Shown here: in pieces, positions 12,540-21,015 of the stretch | Position numbering within the stretch: the first letter of the stretch is position 1 | How the letters are laid out: each line of letters starts with the position of its first letter | Origin: CAYZDV01 sp964477275 | GTDB taxonomy: Bacteria; Acidobacteriota; Aminicenantia; Aminicenantales; Aminicenantaceae | NCBI GenBank assembly: GCA_964477275.1 | Contig: CAYZDV010000012.1 | Span: forward strand, 1-26,855 | Length of the DNA stretch: 26,855 bases | Direction: 5' to 3' | Notes under the pieces: model-generated | The model's input: only the letters and a program-made list of their open reading frames with translations | Told to the model about the DNA's origin: nothing | Databases searched by the model: none | Program-made: the position numbers and the translations under genes

Positions 12540-12833
12540 ATGGTCAGGAAAAAATTCACCAGAAGGGAAATGATGCTTGTCATCGGCTGCATCACCTTCT
12601 TCATCACCGTCCTGACTTTCTACATCTGGCATCAGGTCGAATCCGTCCGCCTGGGGTATGAAATCGGCATGCTGGAGAAAAAAATTGTGGAGCTTCGGAA
12701 AGAGGTGGAAAAGCTCGAAACAGAAAAATCGAAGCTCCTTTCTCTGGAGAAAGTCGAAAAAATCGCCAGAGAAGAGCTGAAAATGGTCGAAGCGAAATAT
12801 TATCAGATCATATACGAGGATTTCGAACAATAG
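12540..12833 (+). CDS. ftsL: Cell division protein FtsL (FtsL/DivIC type)
   Basis: The 97-residue bitopic protein has a short basic N-terminus (MVRKKFTRRE), one membrane helix (about residues 11-30) and a periplasmic leucine/lysine heptad coiled coil (about 34-75, GMLEKKIVELRKEVEKLETE). FtsL pairs with FtsB through such coils and, with FtsQ, activates the FtsW-FtsI septal synthase. The sequence is poorly conserved in the family, so the call rests on topology and on its place between rsmH and ftsI, where ftsL is nearly always found. It starts directly after the rsmH stop, with GAGAGGAT as ribosome-binding site. Confidence 0.88.
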   Translation: MVRKKFTRREMMLVIGCITFFITVLTFYIWHQVESVRLGYEIGMLEKKIVELRKEVEKLETEKSKLLSLEKVEKIAREELKMVEAKYYQIIYEDFEQ

Positions 12834-12846
12834 GTCAGAAACTCCG

Positions 12847-14595
12847 ATGACTCTCCCGGCTCAAAAAAAAGCACAGAGAAGAACTGCCATCCTCACTTTT
12901 TTCCTCATGCTCTGGATTGCCGTTCTCGGCGCCCGGCTCTTTCAGCTTCAGGTTCTCGAGCATCCCCGGCTGAGAACGAGGGTCATCAAGCAGACCCAGG
13001 TCCGGGAACCCGTCTACCCCCGGCGAGGCACCATCTATGACCGGACGGGCGACATCCTGGCCCGCTGCCTTCCCGCACAATCCGTCTTCTATTCTCCAGC
13101 CGAGGATGAGCCCCTCCCCGTTCAGTTTGAAAAAATCAAAACACTGAAGTCGGTCCTTAGCTTATCCGATGAACAAGTCGAGAAAATCAAGCACAGAATC
13201 GACAACAACATTTCCTTCACCTGGATCAAGAGAAAAATCGACCCCCACGAGGAAAAGCTCCTCCAACAACTCTCGCTGAGCGGCGTCCACTTCCTGGAAG
13301 AAAACAAGAGGGTCTATCCCCACGGCAAGCTGGCGGCCCATCTTCTGGGAAGGGTGAACATCGACAATGACGGCATCAGCGGAGTCGAGTACCGGCATAA
13401 CTCGGTCCTTGCCGGAAAGAAGGGGACACAGCTCATCCTCCAGGATGCCAAAAAAAGAGAATACCGCATCGAAATCCTGAAAGAACCGGAGGATGGCAAG
13501 GACATCGTTCTCACCATCGACCCGACCATCCAGTATTGCGCCGAGAAGGAACTGGAGAAAGCCGCCCGCGAGCTCGGAGCTTCCTGGGGCACGGTGATCA
13601 TCGCCAGGCCCTCGACGGGAGAAATCCTGGCCATGGCCAATTATCCCTCCTGGGACCTGAATCATCCTCCTGCTGACCCGACTCTGATTGACCGCAACAG
13701 AGCCATCCATCACAATTTTGACCCGGGTTCGACCTTCAAAATCGTCTCCGCTTGCGCGGCTCTGGAAACACAAAAGGTCAACCTCTATGATTCTTTCGAC
13801 TGCTCAAGCGGGCTCATTTCCGTCGGCGGAAGGCCCATCAGAGACCATCAGCGTTTTGGAATTCTTTCCTTCTCCGAGGTCATCATCCATTCTTCCAACG
13901 TGGGCACCGTTCAGTTTGCCCGCAACATCGACGAAGAGGCCTTTTACCGGACGATCAAGGCCTTTGGCTTTGGCCAGAAAACCGGCATCGACCTTCCCGC
14001 CGAAGAAAAGGGCAGCCTTCGAGCTCCCGACGACTGGTCAAAGAGGTCTCAGGCCGCCCTGTCCATCGGGTATGAAATCTCGGTCACACCCGTTCAAATC
14101 CTGCAGGCCATCAACGCCATCGCCAACGACGGCGTCCTCACTCCGCTCCGGGTCGTGAGAAAAATTCTGGGCGTTGAGGCCGGCCCGCCAGAGCTCATTC
14201 CATCCAGACGGGTCATCTCCAGCAGAACCGCTTCAACATTGACCTCCATCCTCCAGAAGGCGGTGGAGGAAGGCACAGGGATTTCCGCGCGGGTCAAGGG
14301 GTACAGCGTTGCCGGAAAAACCGGGACGGCCCAGAAATTCGAACCATCGAAAGGCGGTTACTCATCCGACGTTCACATCGCCTCTTTCGCCGGTTTCGTT
14401 CCCTCCCATGCCCCCGCTCTTTCCATGGTCGTGGTCATCGCCGAGCCGAAAAAAATCTATTACGGCGGGGAAGTGGCTGCTCCTGTCTTCAGAGAAATCT
14501 CCAGCCAGGTCCTTCACTATCTCCGCATTCCTCCCCGGAAAGACTATCTGAGAACCATCATCGCCGAAAACCGCTGGAGGGCAAACGGAAGATGA
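12847..14595 (+). CDS. ftsI: Septal peptidoglycan transpeptidase FtsI (PBP3, class B PBP)
   Basis: The 582-residue protein has a cytoplasmic basic tail, one membrane helix (about residues 13-31) and a pedestal domain with RRGTIYDRTGDILA at 59-72. The transpeptidase domain follows: the active serine S295 in STFK (295-298), the SSN triad at 349-351 and KTG at 491-493. It cross-links peptidoglycan stems in the periplasm at the septum, working with the glycosyltransferase FtsW. There are no PASTA domains, unlike many Gram-positive homologues. The gene starts 13 nt after ftsL, one of the two widest gaps in the operon, and its stop overlaps murE by 4 nt. ATG 12847 has no strong ribosome-binding site. 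Confidence 0.96.
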   Translation: MTLPAQKKAQRRTAILTFFLMLWIAVLGARLFQLQVLEHPRLRTRVIKQTQVREPVYPRRGTIYDRTGDILARCLPAQSVFYSPAEDEPLPVQFEKIKTLKSVLSLSDEQVEKIKHRIDNNISFTWIKRKIDPHEEKLLQQLSLSGVHFLEENKRVYPHGKLAAHLLGRVNIDNDGISGVEYRHNSVLAGKKGTQLILQDAKKREYRIEILKEPEDGKDIVLTIDPTIQYCAEKELEKAARELGASWGTVIIARPSTGEILAMANYPSWDLNHPPADPTLIDRNRAIHHNFDPGSTFKIVSACAALETQKVNLYDSFDCSSGLISVGGRPIRDHQRFGILSFSEVIIHSSNVGTVQFARNIDEEAFYRTIKAFGFGQKTGIDLPAEEKGSLRAPDDWSKRSQAALSIGYEISVTPVQILQAINAIANDGVLTPLRVVRKILGVEAGPPELIPSRRVISSRTASTLTSILQKAVEEGTGISARVKGYSVAGKTGTAQKFEPSKGGYSSDVHIASFAGFVPSHAPALSMVVVIAEPKKIYYGGEVAAPVFREISSQVLHYLRIPPRKDYLRTIIAENRWRANGR

Positions 14596-16058
14596 AGCTC
14601 CGCGATGTCCTCAGCGGTCTGCCGATCCTGTCCATGAACGGGAACGATGAGGAGGAAATCCTGGGCCTGGCCTACTCCTCAAAGGCTGTTCAGCCCGGCT
14701 TTCTGTTTGCCGCCCTGAAGGGTACGAAAAAAAATGGGTTTGAATTCGTCGCTGAAGCGCTGCAAAGAGGAGCGCTGGCGTTTCTCTCTGAGAGGTCAAA
14801 ACCAGAAAATATTGACCGAAGCTGGATTCAGGTCTCCGACACCCGGGAAGCTCTGGCCCTCTGCTCGGCCAATTTCTATTGTCATCCCTCCCAGAGGCTG
14901 AAGGTGGTGGGGATCACCGGAACAAAAGGAAAGACCACCGTCACCTACCTGGTGGAGGCCATCCTGAAGCACGCCCGCTTCCTGACAGGCGTCATCGGGA
15001 CTGTTTCCTACCGCGGACCCGGGCTCGATGTCCTGGCTGAAAGGACAACCCCTGAAGCGCCTGATGTGCAGAAAATGCTGAGCGAGATGGTCGTCCGGGG
15101 AGCAACCCACTGCCTGATGGAGGTCTCCTCTCACGCTCTGGACCTCAAGAGAGTGGTCGGAATCGGGTTCGATGTGGCGGTGTTCACCAATTTGAGCGGC
15201 GAGCATCTCGACTACCACCTCTCCATGGGGGAATACTTCGAAGCCAAGAAAAAGCTCTTTTTTCTCAACAAGAAAAAACGAATGGCGGTCATCAACACCG
15301 ATGATCCCTGGGGAAAAAAACTGATCGCCCAGCTTCCCTTGGGTGTCATCACCTATGGGCTCGAGCCCGGGGCGACGGTCAGGGCAGAAGCCTTTCGACT
15401 CAGCGAAAAGGGAATCGAGCTCACCGCCAAATACCCGGCTGGAACACTCTCTGTTTCCTCGCCGCTCCTGGGCAAGCCCAACCTCTCCAACATTCTGGCC
15501 GCCACTGCCGTGTCCCTGGCCCTGGGAATCCCCGGCCCGGCCATCAAAGAAGGAATTGCTTCCCTCGAGGGTGTTCCCGGCCGCTTTGAAGAAATCAAAA
15601 ACTCCCTCGGACTCCACGTCTTCGTCGACTACGCTCACACCGATGATGCGCTCCGCAGCCTGCTCGAGACGGTCCGAGAGCTCAACCATCGACGGATCAT
15701 TCTTGTCTTCGGCGCCGGCGGAGACCGGGACCGTCTCAAAAGGCCCCGGATGGGAGAGGTTGCCGGAGCCCTCGCCGACTGGACCATCCTCACCTCGGAC
15801 AACCCCCGTTCCGAAGACCCGTTGGCCATCATTTCCGACATCGAGGCAGGAATCAAAAAAACGGGACCGAAGTGCTACGAGGTCGAGCCGGACAGGAAGA
15901 AAGCCATCGAACGGGCGCTTTCCTCCGCAGTGGAAGGGGATTTCGTCCTGGTCGTCGGAAAAGGCCATGAAAACTCGCAAATCATCAAGGATCAAATCAT
16001 CCCCTTCAGTGATGCTGAGGTCATCCGGAAAATCCTGAAAAAAAAGGAAGCAGGTTGA
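14592..16058 (+). CDS. murE: UDP-MurNAc-tripeptide synthetase MurE (meso-diaminopimelate-adding)
   Basis: The 488-residue cytoplasmic Mur ligase adds the third residue to UDP-MurNAc-L-Ala-D-Glu at the cost of ATP. The P-loop is GTKGKTT (110-116). Conserved features include TTPEAPD (about 152-158), EVSSHALD (177-184) and FEAKKKLFF with the likely carbamylated lysine (around 219-221). DNPR at 403-406 marks the meso-diaminopimelate enzymes, as opposed to the lysine-adding ones. The position normally reading DHLDYH is EHLDYH here (E204), a conservative change. It overlaps ftsI by 4 nt and ends 1 nt before murF. This gene is the best evidence for wall chemistry in the window. Confidence 0.96.
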   Translation: MKLRDVLSGLPILSMNGNDEEEILGLAYSSKAVQPGFLFAALKGTKKNGFEFVAEALQRGALAFLSERSKPENIDRSWIQVSDTREALALCSANFYCHPSQRLKVVGITGTKGKTTVTYLVEAILKHARFLTGVIGTVSYRGPGLDVLAERTTPEAPDVQKMLSEMVVRGATHCLMEVSSHALDLKRVVGIGFDVAVFTNLSGEHLDYHLSMGEYFEAKKKLFFLNKKKRMAVINTDDPWGKKLIAQLPLGVITYGLEPGATVRAEAFRLSEKGIELTAKYPAGTLSVSSPLLGKPNLSNILAATAVSLALGIPGPAIKEGIASLEGVPGRFEEIKNSLGLHVFVDYAHTDDALRSLLETVRELNHRRIILVFGAGGDRDRLKRPRMGEVAGALADWTILTSDNPRSEDPLAIISDIEAGIKKTGPKCYEVEPDRKKAIERALSSAVEGDFVLVVGKGHENSQIIKDQIIPFSDAEVIRKILKKKEAG

Positions 16059-16059
16059 A

Positions 16060-17442
16060 GTGGTAAGCCTCAATTTAGACGAAATCGCCAGAAAAATCGA
16101 CGGCAAAATCCTCCAGGGCTCAGGCGTTCTCTCTTTTCGAAAATTCAACATCGACTCCCGGCTCACCGAGCCGGGCGAGCTCTTCTTCGCCCTCGTCGCC
16201 GCGAGAAACGGCCACCACTTTGTCCCTGCCGCAGCCCGGAAAGGCGCGGCTGGTGCAGTCATCTCGCAGAGCCTCTCCCTGCCCGGCAGGGATTTTGCTT
16301 TGGTCCAGGTGCCAGACACTCTTCAGGCGCTCCAAAAACTGGCGGCTCGAGTCCTCGCCGCACACCGGGTCAACGTCATCGGAATCACCGGAAGCACGGG
16401 CAAAACAACCACCAAGGAATATTCCTCCTCCCTGCTCTCCCGGAAATTCAAGGTGCTCAAATCAGAAGGGAACTACAATAACCAGATCGGCATCCCGCTC
16501 TCTCTTCTCAGGCTGGAAGACGATCATGAAGTGGCCATCATGGAGATGGCCATGAGCGGACCGGGGGAGATCCGGGCGCTGACCCGGCTGGCCCCGCCCG
16601 ACATCGCGGTCATCACCAACATCAGCGCCGTCCATCTCCAGTTCTTCCGGAGCCTCGAGGAGATTGCCCTGGCCAAAAAGGAAATCCTGGAGGGAACAAA
16701 GAGGGGTGGGACCGCAGTCCTCAACGGCGATGACGCTCTGGTCAAAAAAATTTCCAGAGACTGGACGGGCGAAAAAATTTTCTTCGGCTTTTCCGGGAGA
16801 TGCCATATCCAGGCCCGCAATGTCCGAAGGCAGGGATGGGACGGGATGTCTTTTGAGCTGAAATATGGAGAGAGGAAAGAAAGAGTGACCCTTCCTGTCC
16901 TCTATGACAGCTATCTCTCCGACTTCCTGGCTGCCGCCGCCGTCTGCTCTGCACTCTCAGTCCCCCTGGAGGACATCCTGGAGCGGGCTTCGGCCTGCAC
17001 GCCGCTGCCCATGAGAGGAACGCTTTTTTATCTGAAAAACAACATCCGCGTTGTGGATGACTCCTACAATTCAAATCCCAGAGCTCTGCAAGCGGCCCTC
17101 GAAGGGCTGGCCGGCCTTCCCGCTGGGAGGAAGATCGCTGTTTTGGGAGACATGCTCGAGCTCGGAAAAAACGAGCTGGATTTCCATTTCCAGGCCGGCC
17201 GGCAGGCGGCGCGCTCGGGCTGGGATATCCTGGCCACCGTGGGGCCGCTCAGCCGGCAGATGGCCGAAGGGGCGCGGTCAGAAGGAATGAAAGAGGATCA
17301 GATTGTCTCTTTCGATGACGCGGAGAAGGCCGCCGCCCGCATCCGGACTCTTGCGAAGGAAGGCGACCTTGTCCTCGTCAAGGGATCGAGAAGAATGAAA
17401 ATGGAAACAATCGTCGAGAGACTGCGCAGGGAAGGAAAATAA
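16060..17442 (+). CDS. murF: UDP-MurNAc-tripeptide:D-Ala-D-Ala ligase MurF
   Basis: The 460-residue cytoplasmic ligase joins D-Ala-D-Ala to the tripeptide precursor using ATP. Visible motifs are the P-loop GSTGKTT at 111-117, EGNYNNQIGIP (about 136-146), MEMAMSGPGEI (161-171), the ITNISAVHL segment (about 185-193) and DDSYNSNP at 333-340, the last being a MurF hallmark. The start is a GTG at 16060, 1 nt after the murE stop; no ATG is available nearby. Length is normal. The substrate dipeptide needs a D-Ala-D-Ala ligase, whose gene is not in this cluster. Confidence 0.95.
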   Translation: MVSLNLDEIARKIDGKILQGSGVLSFRKFNIDSRLTEPGELFFALVAARNGHHFVPAAARKGAAGAVISQSLSLPGRDFALVQVPDTLQALQKLAARVLAAHRVNVIGITGSTGKTTTKEYSSSLLSRKFKVLKSEGNYNNQIGIPLSLLRLEDDHEVAIMEMAMSGPGEIRALTRLAPPDIAVITNISAVHLQFFRSLEEIALAKKEILEGTKRGGTAVLNGDDALVKKISRDWTGEKIFFGFSGRCHIQARNVRRQGWDGMSFELKYGERKERVTLPVLYDSYLSDFLAAAAVCSALSVPLEDILERASACTPLPMRGTLFYLKNNIRVVDDSYNSNPRALQAALEGLAGLPAGRKIAVLGDMLELGKNELDFHFQAGRQAARSGWDILATVGPLSRQMAEGARSEGMKEDQIVSFDDAEKAAARIRTLAKEGDLVLVKGSRRMKMETIVERLRREGK

Positions 17443-17443
17443 A

Positions 17444-18532
17444 GTGCTTCACTACTTGCTCGTCCCGCTCAAGGATTTTTTCATCTTTTTCAACGTCTTC
17501 CGCTACATTACGGTCAGAACGGCCCTGGCCGGCATCACCGCTCTTCTTTTAAGCCTCATCCTGGGGCCCTGGCTGATCCGGCTGCTTAAAAAATACCAGC
17601 TCGGAGAGCAGATCAGAACCGACGGTCCACCCTCTCATTTCGGCAAAAGAGGGACGCCCTCCATGGGCGGGATCTTGATTGTGGGCTCCACGCTCATTCC
17701 CACTCTTCTCTGGGGGGAGCTGAGAAACACCTACGTCCTCCTGGCCATGGCCACCATGCTCCTCTTCGGACTTCTCGGTTTCTGGGACGATTTTCTGAAG
17801 CTCAAAAAGAAGAAAGCCAGAGGTCTCATCATCCGCCACAAGCTCATTTTCCAGATTTTCCTCTCTGTCGGCATCGGGCTCATCCTGATCTACCTCGGCC
17901 TGAAGGGCGAGTTCAGCCTGAGCCTGAGTGTTCCCTTCTTCAAGAAGTGGGCGCCCTACCTGGGCTGGTTCTATCTTCCCTGGATCATTCTCATTCTGGT
18001 CGGCTCTTCCAATTCGGTAAACCTGGCCGACGGGCTGGACGGCCTGGCCATCGGCCTGACCCTGATCAGCACCAGCGCGTTCACTGCGCTCTCCTATGTC
18101 GCAGGCCGAGCCGACTGGTCGGAATTTCTGAACATCGTCCTGGTGCCGGACGCTGCCGAGCTGACCGTGTTCATGGGAGCCATGGCCGGAGCCTGCCTCG
18201 GCTTCCTCTGGTACAACTGCCATCCGGCCCAGATCTTCATGGGTGATGCGGGAGCCCTGTCGCTGGGGGCAACCATCGGCGTCATCGCCATCCTGATCAA
18301 GCAGGAATTCCTGCTGTTCATGGTCGCCGGCGTCTTCATCCTGGAAGCGCTGTCCGTGCTTCTCCAGATCGTGTATTTCCGCCTGACCGGAGGACAAAGA
18401 ATCTTCAAGATGGCGCCCCTCCATCATCATTTTGAGCTCAGCGGCTGGTCTGAGGAGAAAATCGTCATCCGCTTCTGGGTTCTGGGCGTCATTTTCGCCC
18501 TCTTCAGCCTGGCCACTTTGAAGTTAAGGTAA
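17444..18532 (+). CDS. mraY: Phospho-MurNAc-pentapeptide translocase MraY
   Basis: The 362-residue polytopic inner-membrane enzyme transfers phospho-MurNAc-pentapeptide from UDP to undecaprenyl phosphate, making lipid I. Signatures: GTPSMGG (70-76), the catalytic pair D115/D116 in FWDDFLKLKKKK, NLADGLDGLA (193-202; usually NLTDGLDG), D268 in FMGDAGALSLG and the PLHHHFELSGWSE motif with HHH at 327-329. About ten hydrophobic segments fit the family. It begins with GTG at 17444, 1 nt after murF, with GAAGGA as ribosome-binding site, and its TAA abuts the murD ATG. Confidence 0.96.
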   Translation: MLHYLLVPLKDFFIFFNVFRYITVRTALAGITALLLSLILGPWLIRLLKKYQLGEQIRTDGPPSHFGKRGTPSMGGILIVGSTLIPTLLWGELRNTYVLLAMATMLLFGLLGFWDDFLKLKKKKARGLIIRHKLIFQIFLSVGIGLILIYLGLKGEFSLSLSVPFFKKWAPYLGWFYLPWIILILVGSSNSVNLADGLDGLAIGLTLISTSAFTALSYVAGRADWSEFLNIVLVPDAAELTVFMGAMAGACLGFLWYNCHPAQIFMGDAGALSLGATIGVIAILIKQEFLLFMVAGVFILEALSVLLQIVYFRLTGGQRIFKMAPLHHHFELSGWSEEKIVIRFWVLGVIFALFSLATLKLR

Positions 18533-19900
18533 ATGGACCTCAAAGGAAGAAAAGTTCTGGTCGTCGGCCTGGAAAGGACGGGGGAGGCTCTCTGTCGTTT
18601 TCTTCTCCCCCGGGGAGCCCGGGTCAGCGTATCCGATAAAAAGAGCGAGGAGGAGCTGGGGCCAAAGGTCCAATTCTGGAAAAAGAAGGGGATCATCATC
18701 GAAACAGGAGAACACAGAACAGAAACATTCCTGGAGCCAGACCTGATCGTTCTCAGCCCCGGAGTTCCCTGGCTCCCGGAGCTGGAAGCGGCCAGGACAA
18801 AGGGTATCCCCATCCTCTCCGAAATCGAGCTCGCTTCCCGTTTTCTCAAAGGCCGCATCGTGGGCATCACCGGCACCAACGGGAAATCCACAACAGCCAC
18901 CTTAACCCATAAAATCCTCAAAGAGGGAGGCCTGCCAGCCCGCCTCGCCGGGAATATCGGCACACCCTTGATCGGCTTCGCCGAAAAAAGCAGGGACCGT
19001 GACATCCACGTCACGGAAATCTCCAGCTTTCAGCTCAGGCACACCGAGAGATTCAAGGCGGACATCGCCGTGCTGCTCAACATCTCTCCCGACCATCTGG
19101 ACTGGCACCCCTCGTTCGAGGACTACTCCGAATCCAAAAAGACGCTCCTTCTCCGGGCGAAAGCGGGCGACGTGGCCATCCTCAACCGGGATGACCCATA
19201 TATCTGGGCGTGGAGGGAGGCCGCAACGCAGGAAGTCTACGCCTTCAGCCGCAAATTCAGAGTGGAAAGAGGATGCTTCATCAGGGGAGACCGGGTCGTT
19301 CTCGCCGTCGGCGAAGAGGCCGAGCTGATGAACACCTCTGAGATTCCTCTCCTCGGCATCCACAACCAGGAGAATATCATGGCCAGCGCCCTGGTCGGCC
19401 ATGTCCTGGGCATCCCCCTGCCGCAAATCAGAGAATCCATCCTCAGCTTTCCCGGTCTTGAACACCGGCTGGAGAAAGTCACCGCTATCGATGGAGTGGA
19501 CTTCTACAACGACTCCAAAGCCACCAACATCGATGCCGCCCTCAAATCCATCCAGAGTTTTGACAGCAAGGTCATCCTCATCCTCGGCGGCCGGGATAAA
19601 GGAGGCGATTTTGAGAAGCTGAGGGAAGTGGTCCGAGAGAGAGTCAAAAGCGCGATTCTTCTCGGCGAGGCGAAAGAGAAGATTCAAAAAGCCCTTGAGG
19701 GGACAGTGTCCATGGACACCGCCTCCTCCTTGAAAGAGGCGGTCAGGAAAGGCTTCTCCGGAGCAAAAGCGGGAGAAGTCGTCCTGCTTGCTCCGGCCTG
19801 CACCAGCTTCGACATGTTTCGGAATTTTGAAGAAAGGGGGAGAGTCTACAAACACGAAGTGCTGGCCATGAAGAAGGAGCTGGAGAGAAAGAGGAGCTGA
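18533..19900 (+). CDS. murD: UDP-MurNAc-L-alanine:D-glutamate ligase MurD
   Basis: The 455-residue cytoplasmic ligase adds D-glutamate to UDP-MurNAc-L-Ala. It shows an N-terminal nucleotide-binding fold (KVLVVGLERTGEAL), the P-loop GTNGKST at 114-120, NISPDHLDWHPSFEDYSESK (a MurD hallmark), NDSKATNIDAALKSI and GGRDKGGDF. Length matches the family. The ATG at 18533 directly follows the mraY stop with AAGG just upstream, and ftsW starts 2 nt after its end. The order mraY-murD-ftsW-murG-murC is the classical dcw arrangement. Confidence 0.97.
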   Translation: MDLKGRKVLVVGLERTGEALCRFLLPRGARVSVSDKKSEEELGPKVQFWKKKGIIIETGEHRTETFLEPDLIVLSPGVPWLPELEAARTKGIPILSEIELASRFLKGRIVGITGTNGKSTTATLTHKILKEGGLPARLAGNIGTPLIGFAEKSRDRDIHVTEISSFQLRHTERFKADIAVLLNISPDHLDWHPSFEDYSESKKTLLLRAKAGDVAILNRDDPYIWAWREAATQEVYAFSRKFRVERGCFIRGDRVVLAVGEEAELMNTSEIPLLGIHNQENIMASALVGHVLGIPLPQIRESILSFPGLEHRLEKVTAIDGVDFYNDSKATNIDAALKSIQSFDSKVILILGGRDKGGDFEKLREVVRERVKSAILLGEAKEKIQKALEGTVSMDTASSLKEAVRKGFSGAKAGEVVLLAPACTSFDMFRNFEERGRVYKHEVLAMKKELERKRS

Positions 19901-19902
19901 GA

Positions 19903-21015
19903 ATGGAAATATTCAGGCCTTATGCGTTTGACAAGCCCCTTTTTCTCATCACCTTGATCCTGATTACTATCGGTCTGATCATGGTCTACAGCGCCTCCGG
20001 CATCCTGTCCAGCGAAAAATACGAGCATTCCTTCCACTTCTTCCTCAACCAGTTGATGGCGGCCGGAGTGGGGTTGTGTCTTATCTTCCTCATCGTTCCC
20101 ATCCGAAAGGCGTTCTTCCAGAATCCTCTTTTTGTCTACAGCCTCCTCTTTTTCTGCCTGACGCTTCTGACGCTCTGCCTGCTCATGCCGACTCTGGCAA
20201 AGACAAACCGCTGGATTCAGTTTTTCGGACTCCGTTTCCAGCCCTCGGAGCTGGCCAAGCTCAGCCTCATCCTGTTCATCGCCCACTACTTTAACCGCAG
20301 GAAAGAGAAGCTGCAGGAATTCCAGTCGCTCCTCCTGCCTCTCAGCATCATCTTTCTCTTCATCGTCCTCATCATGAAAGAGCCCGATTACGGAACAGCC
20401 ATCCTGGTCTTCCTCATCTGCACGATCATGCTTTTCATCGCCGGAATGAAGCTCAAGTATTTCTTTTATCTCGGATTACCGGCCTTTGCGCTCTTCGTCT
20501 TCTCCCTCTTTCAGGCCAGATACCGGCTGGACCGGGTGATGGCCTTTCTCTCGCCCGCCTCAGACCCTCAGGGCGTCGGCTTTCAGGCAATCCAGTCCAG
20601 GCTGGCTGTCGGCTCAGGCGGCCTCTTCGGAGTGAGCGTGGGAGAGAGCACCCAGAAGCTGTACTTTCTTCCCTGTGCTCACACCGATTATATCTATGCC
20701 ATTCTGGGAGAAGAGCTTGGCCTTATCGGCACTCTGGCCATCCTCTTCCTTTTTCTGATTTTTCTCTGGAGAGGGCTGCTCATCTCCAGAAGAGCGCCCG
20801 ATTTTCAGAGTCAGCTCATCGCCGCCGGCATCACCCTGGCCATTTTCACTCAGGCCCTGCTGAACATCAGCATCGTCCTGGGCCTGGGGCCGCCCACCGG
20901 GATCACGCTCCCTTTGATCAGCTACGGAAGGTCTTCCCTGCTTTGCACCATGTTCAGCATCGGCATTCTGCTCAACATCTCCCAGAGAAAGAGAAACGTG
21001 ACACAAACAAAATGA
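19903..21015 (+). CDS. ftsW: Septal peptidoglycan glycosyltransferase FtsW (SEDS family)
   Basis: The 370-residue membrane protein with about ten hydrophobic segments polymerises lipid II at the septum together with FtsI. Family motifs are MVYSAS (27-32), NRWIQFFGLRFQPSELAKL (102-120), EPDYGTA (160-166), HTDYIYAILGEELGLIG with the likely catalytic D262, and TGITLPLISYGRSS (332-345). The last motif usually reads SYGGSS; here the second glycine is arginine (R343). The residue before AHTD is cysteine (C258) where glutamate is common. FtsW rather than RodA is supported by the dcw position. It overlaps murG by 4 nt. Confidence 0.94.
   Translation: MEIFRPYAFDKPLFLITLILITIGLIMVYSASGILSSEKYEHSFHFFLNQLMAAGVGLCLIFLIVPIRKAFFQNPLFVYSLLFFCLTLLTLCLLMPTLAKTNRWIQFFGLRFQPSELAKLSLILFIAHYFNRRKEKLQEFQSLLLPLSIIFLFIVLIMKEPDYGTAILVFLICTIMLFIAGMKLKYFFYLGLPAFALFVFSLFQARYRLDRVMAFLSPASDPQGVGFQAIQSRLAVGSGGLFGVSVGESTQKLYFLPCAHTDYIYAILGEELGLIGTLAILFLFLIFLWRGLLISRRAPDFQSQLIAAGITLAIFTQALLNISIVLGLGPPTGITLPLISYGRSSLLCTMFSIGILLNISQRKRNVTQTK

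Noticed and set aside
14796..16319. Minus-strand open frame of 507 codons opposite murE and the start of murF
   Set aside because: It spans two well-conserved Mur ligase genes in antisense and shows no protein-like motifs.
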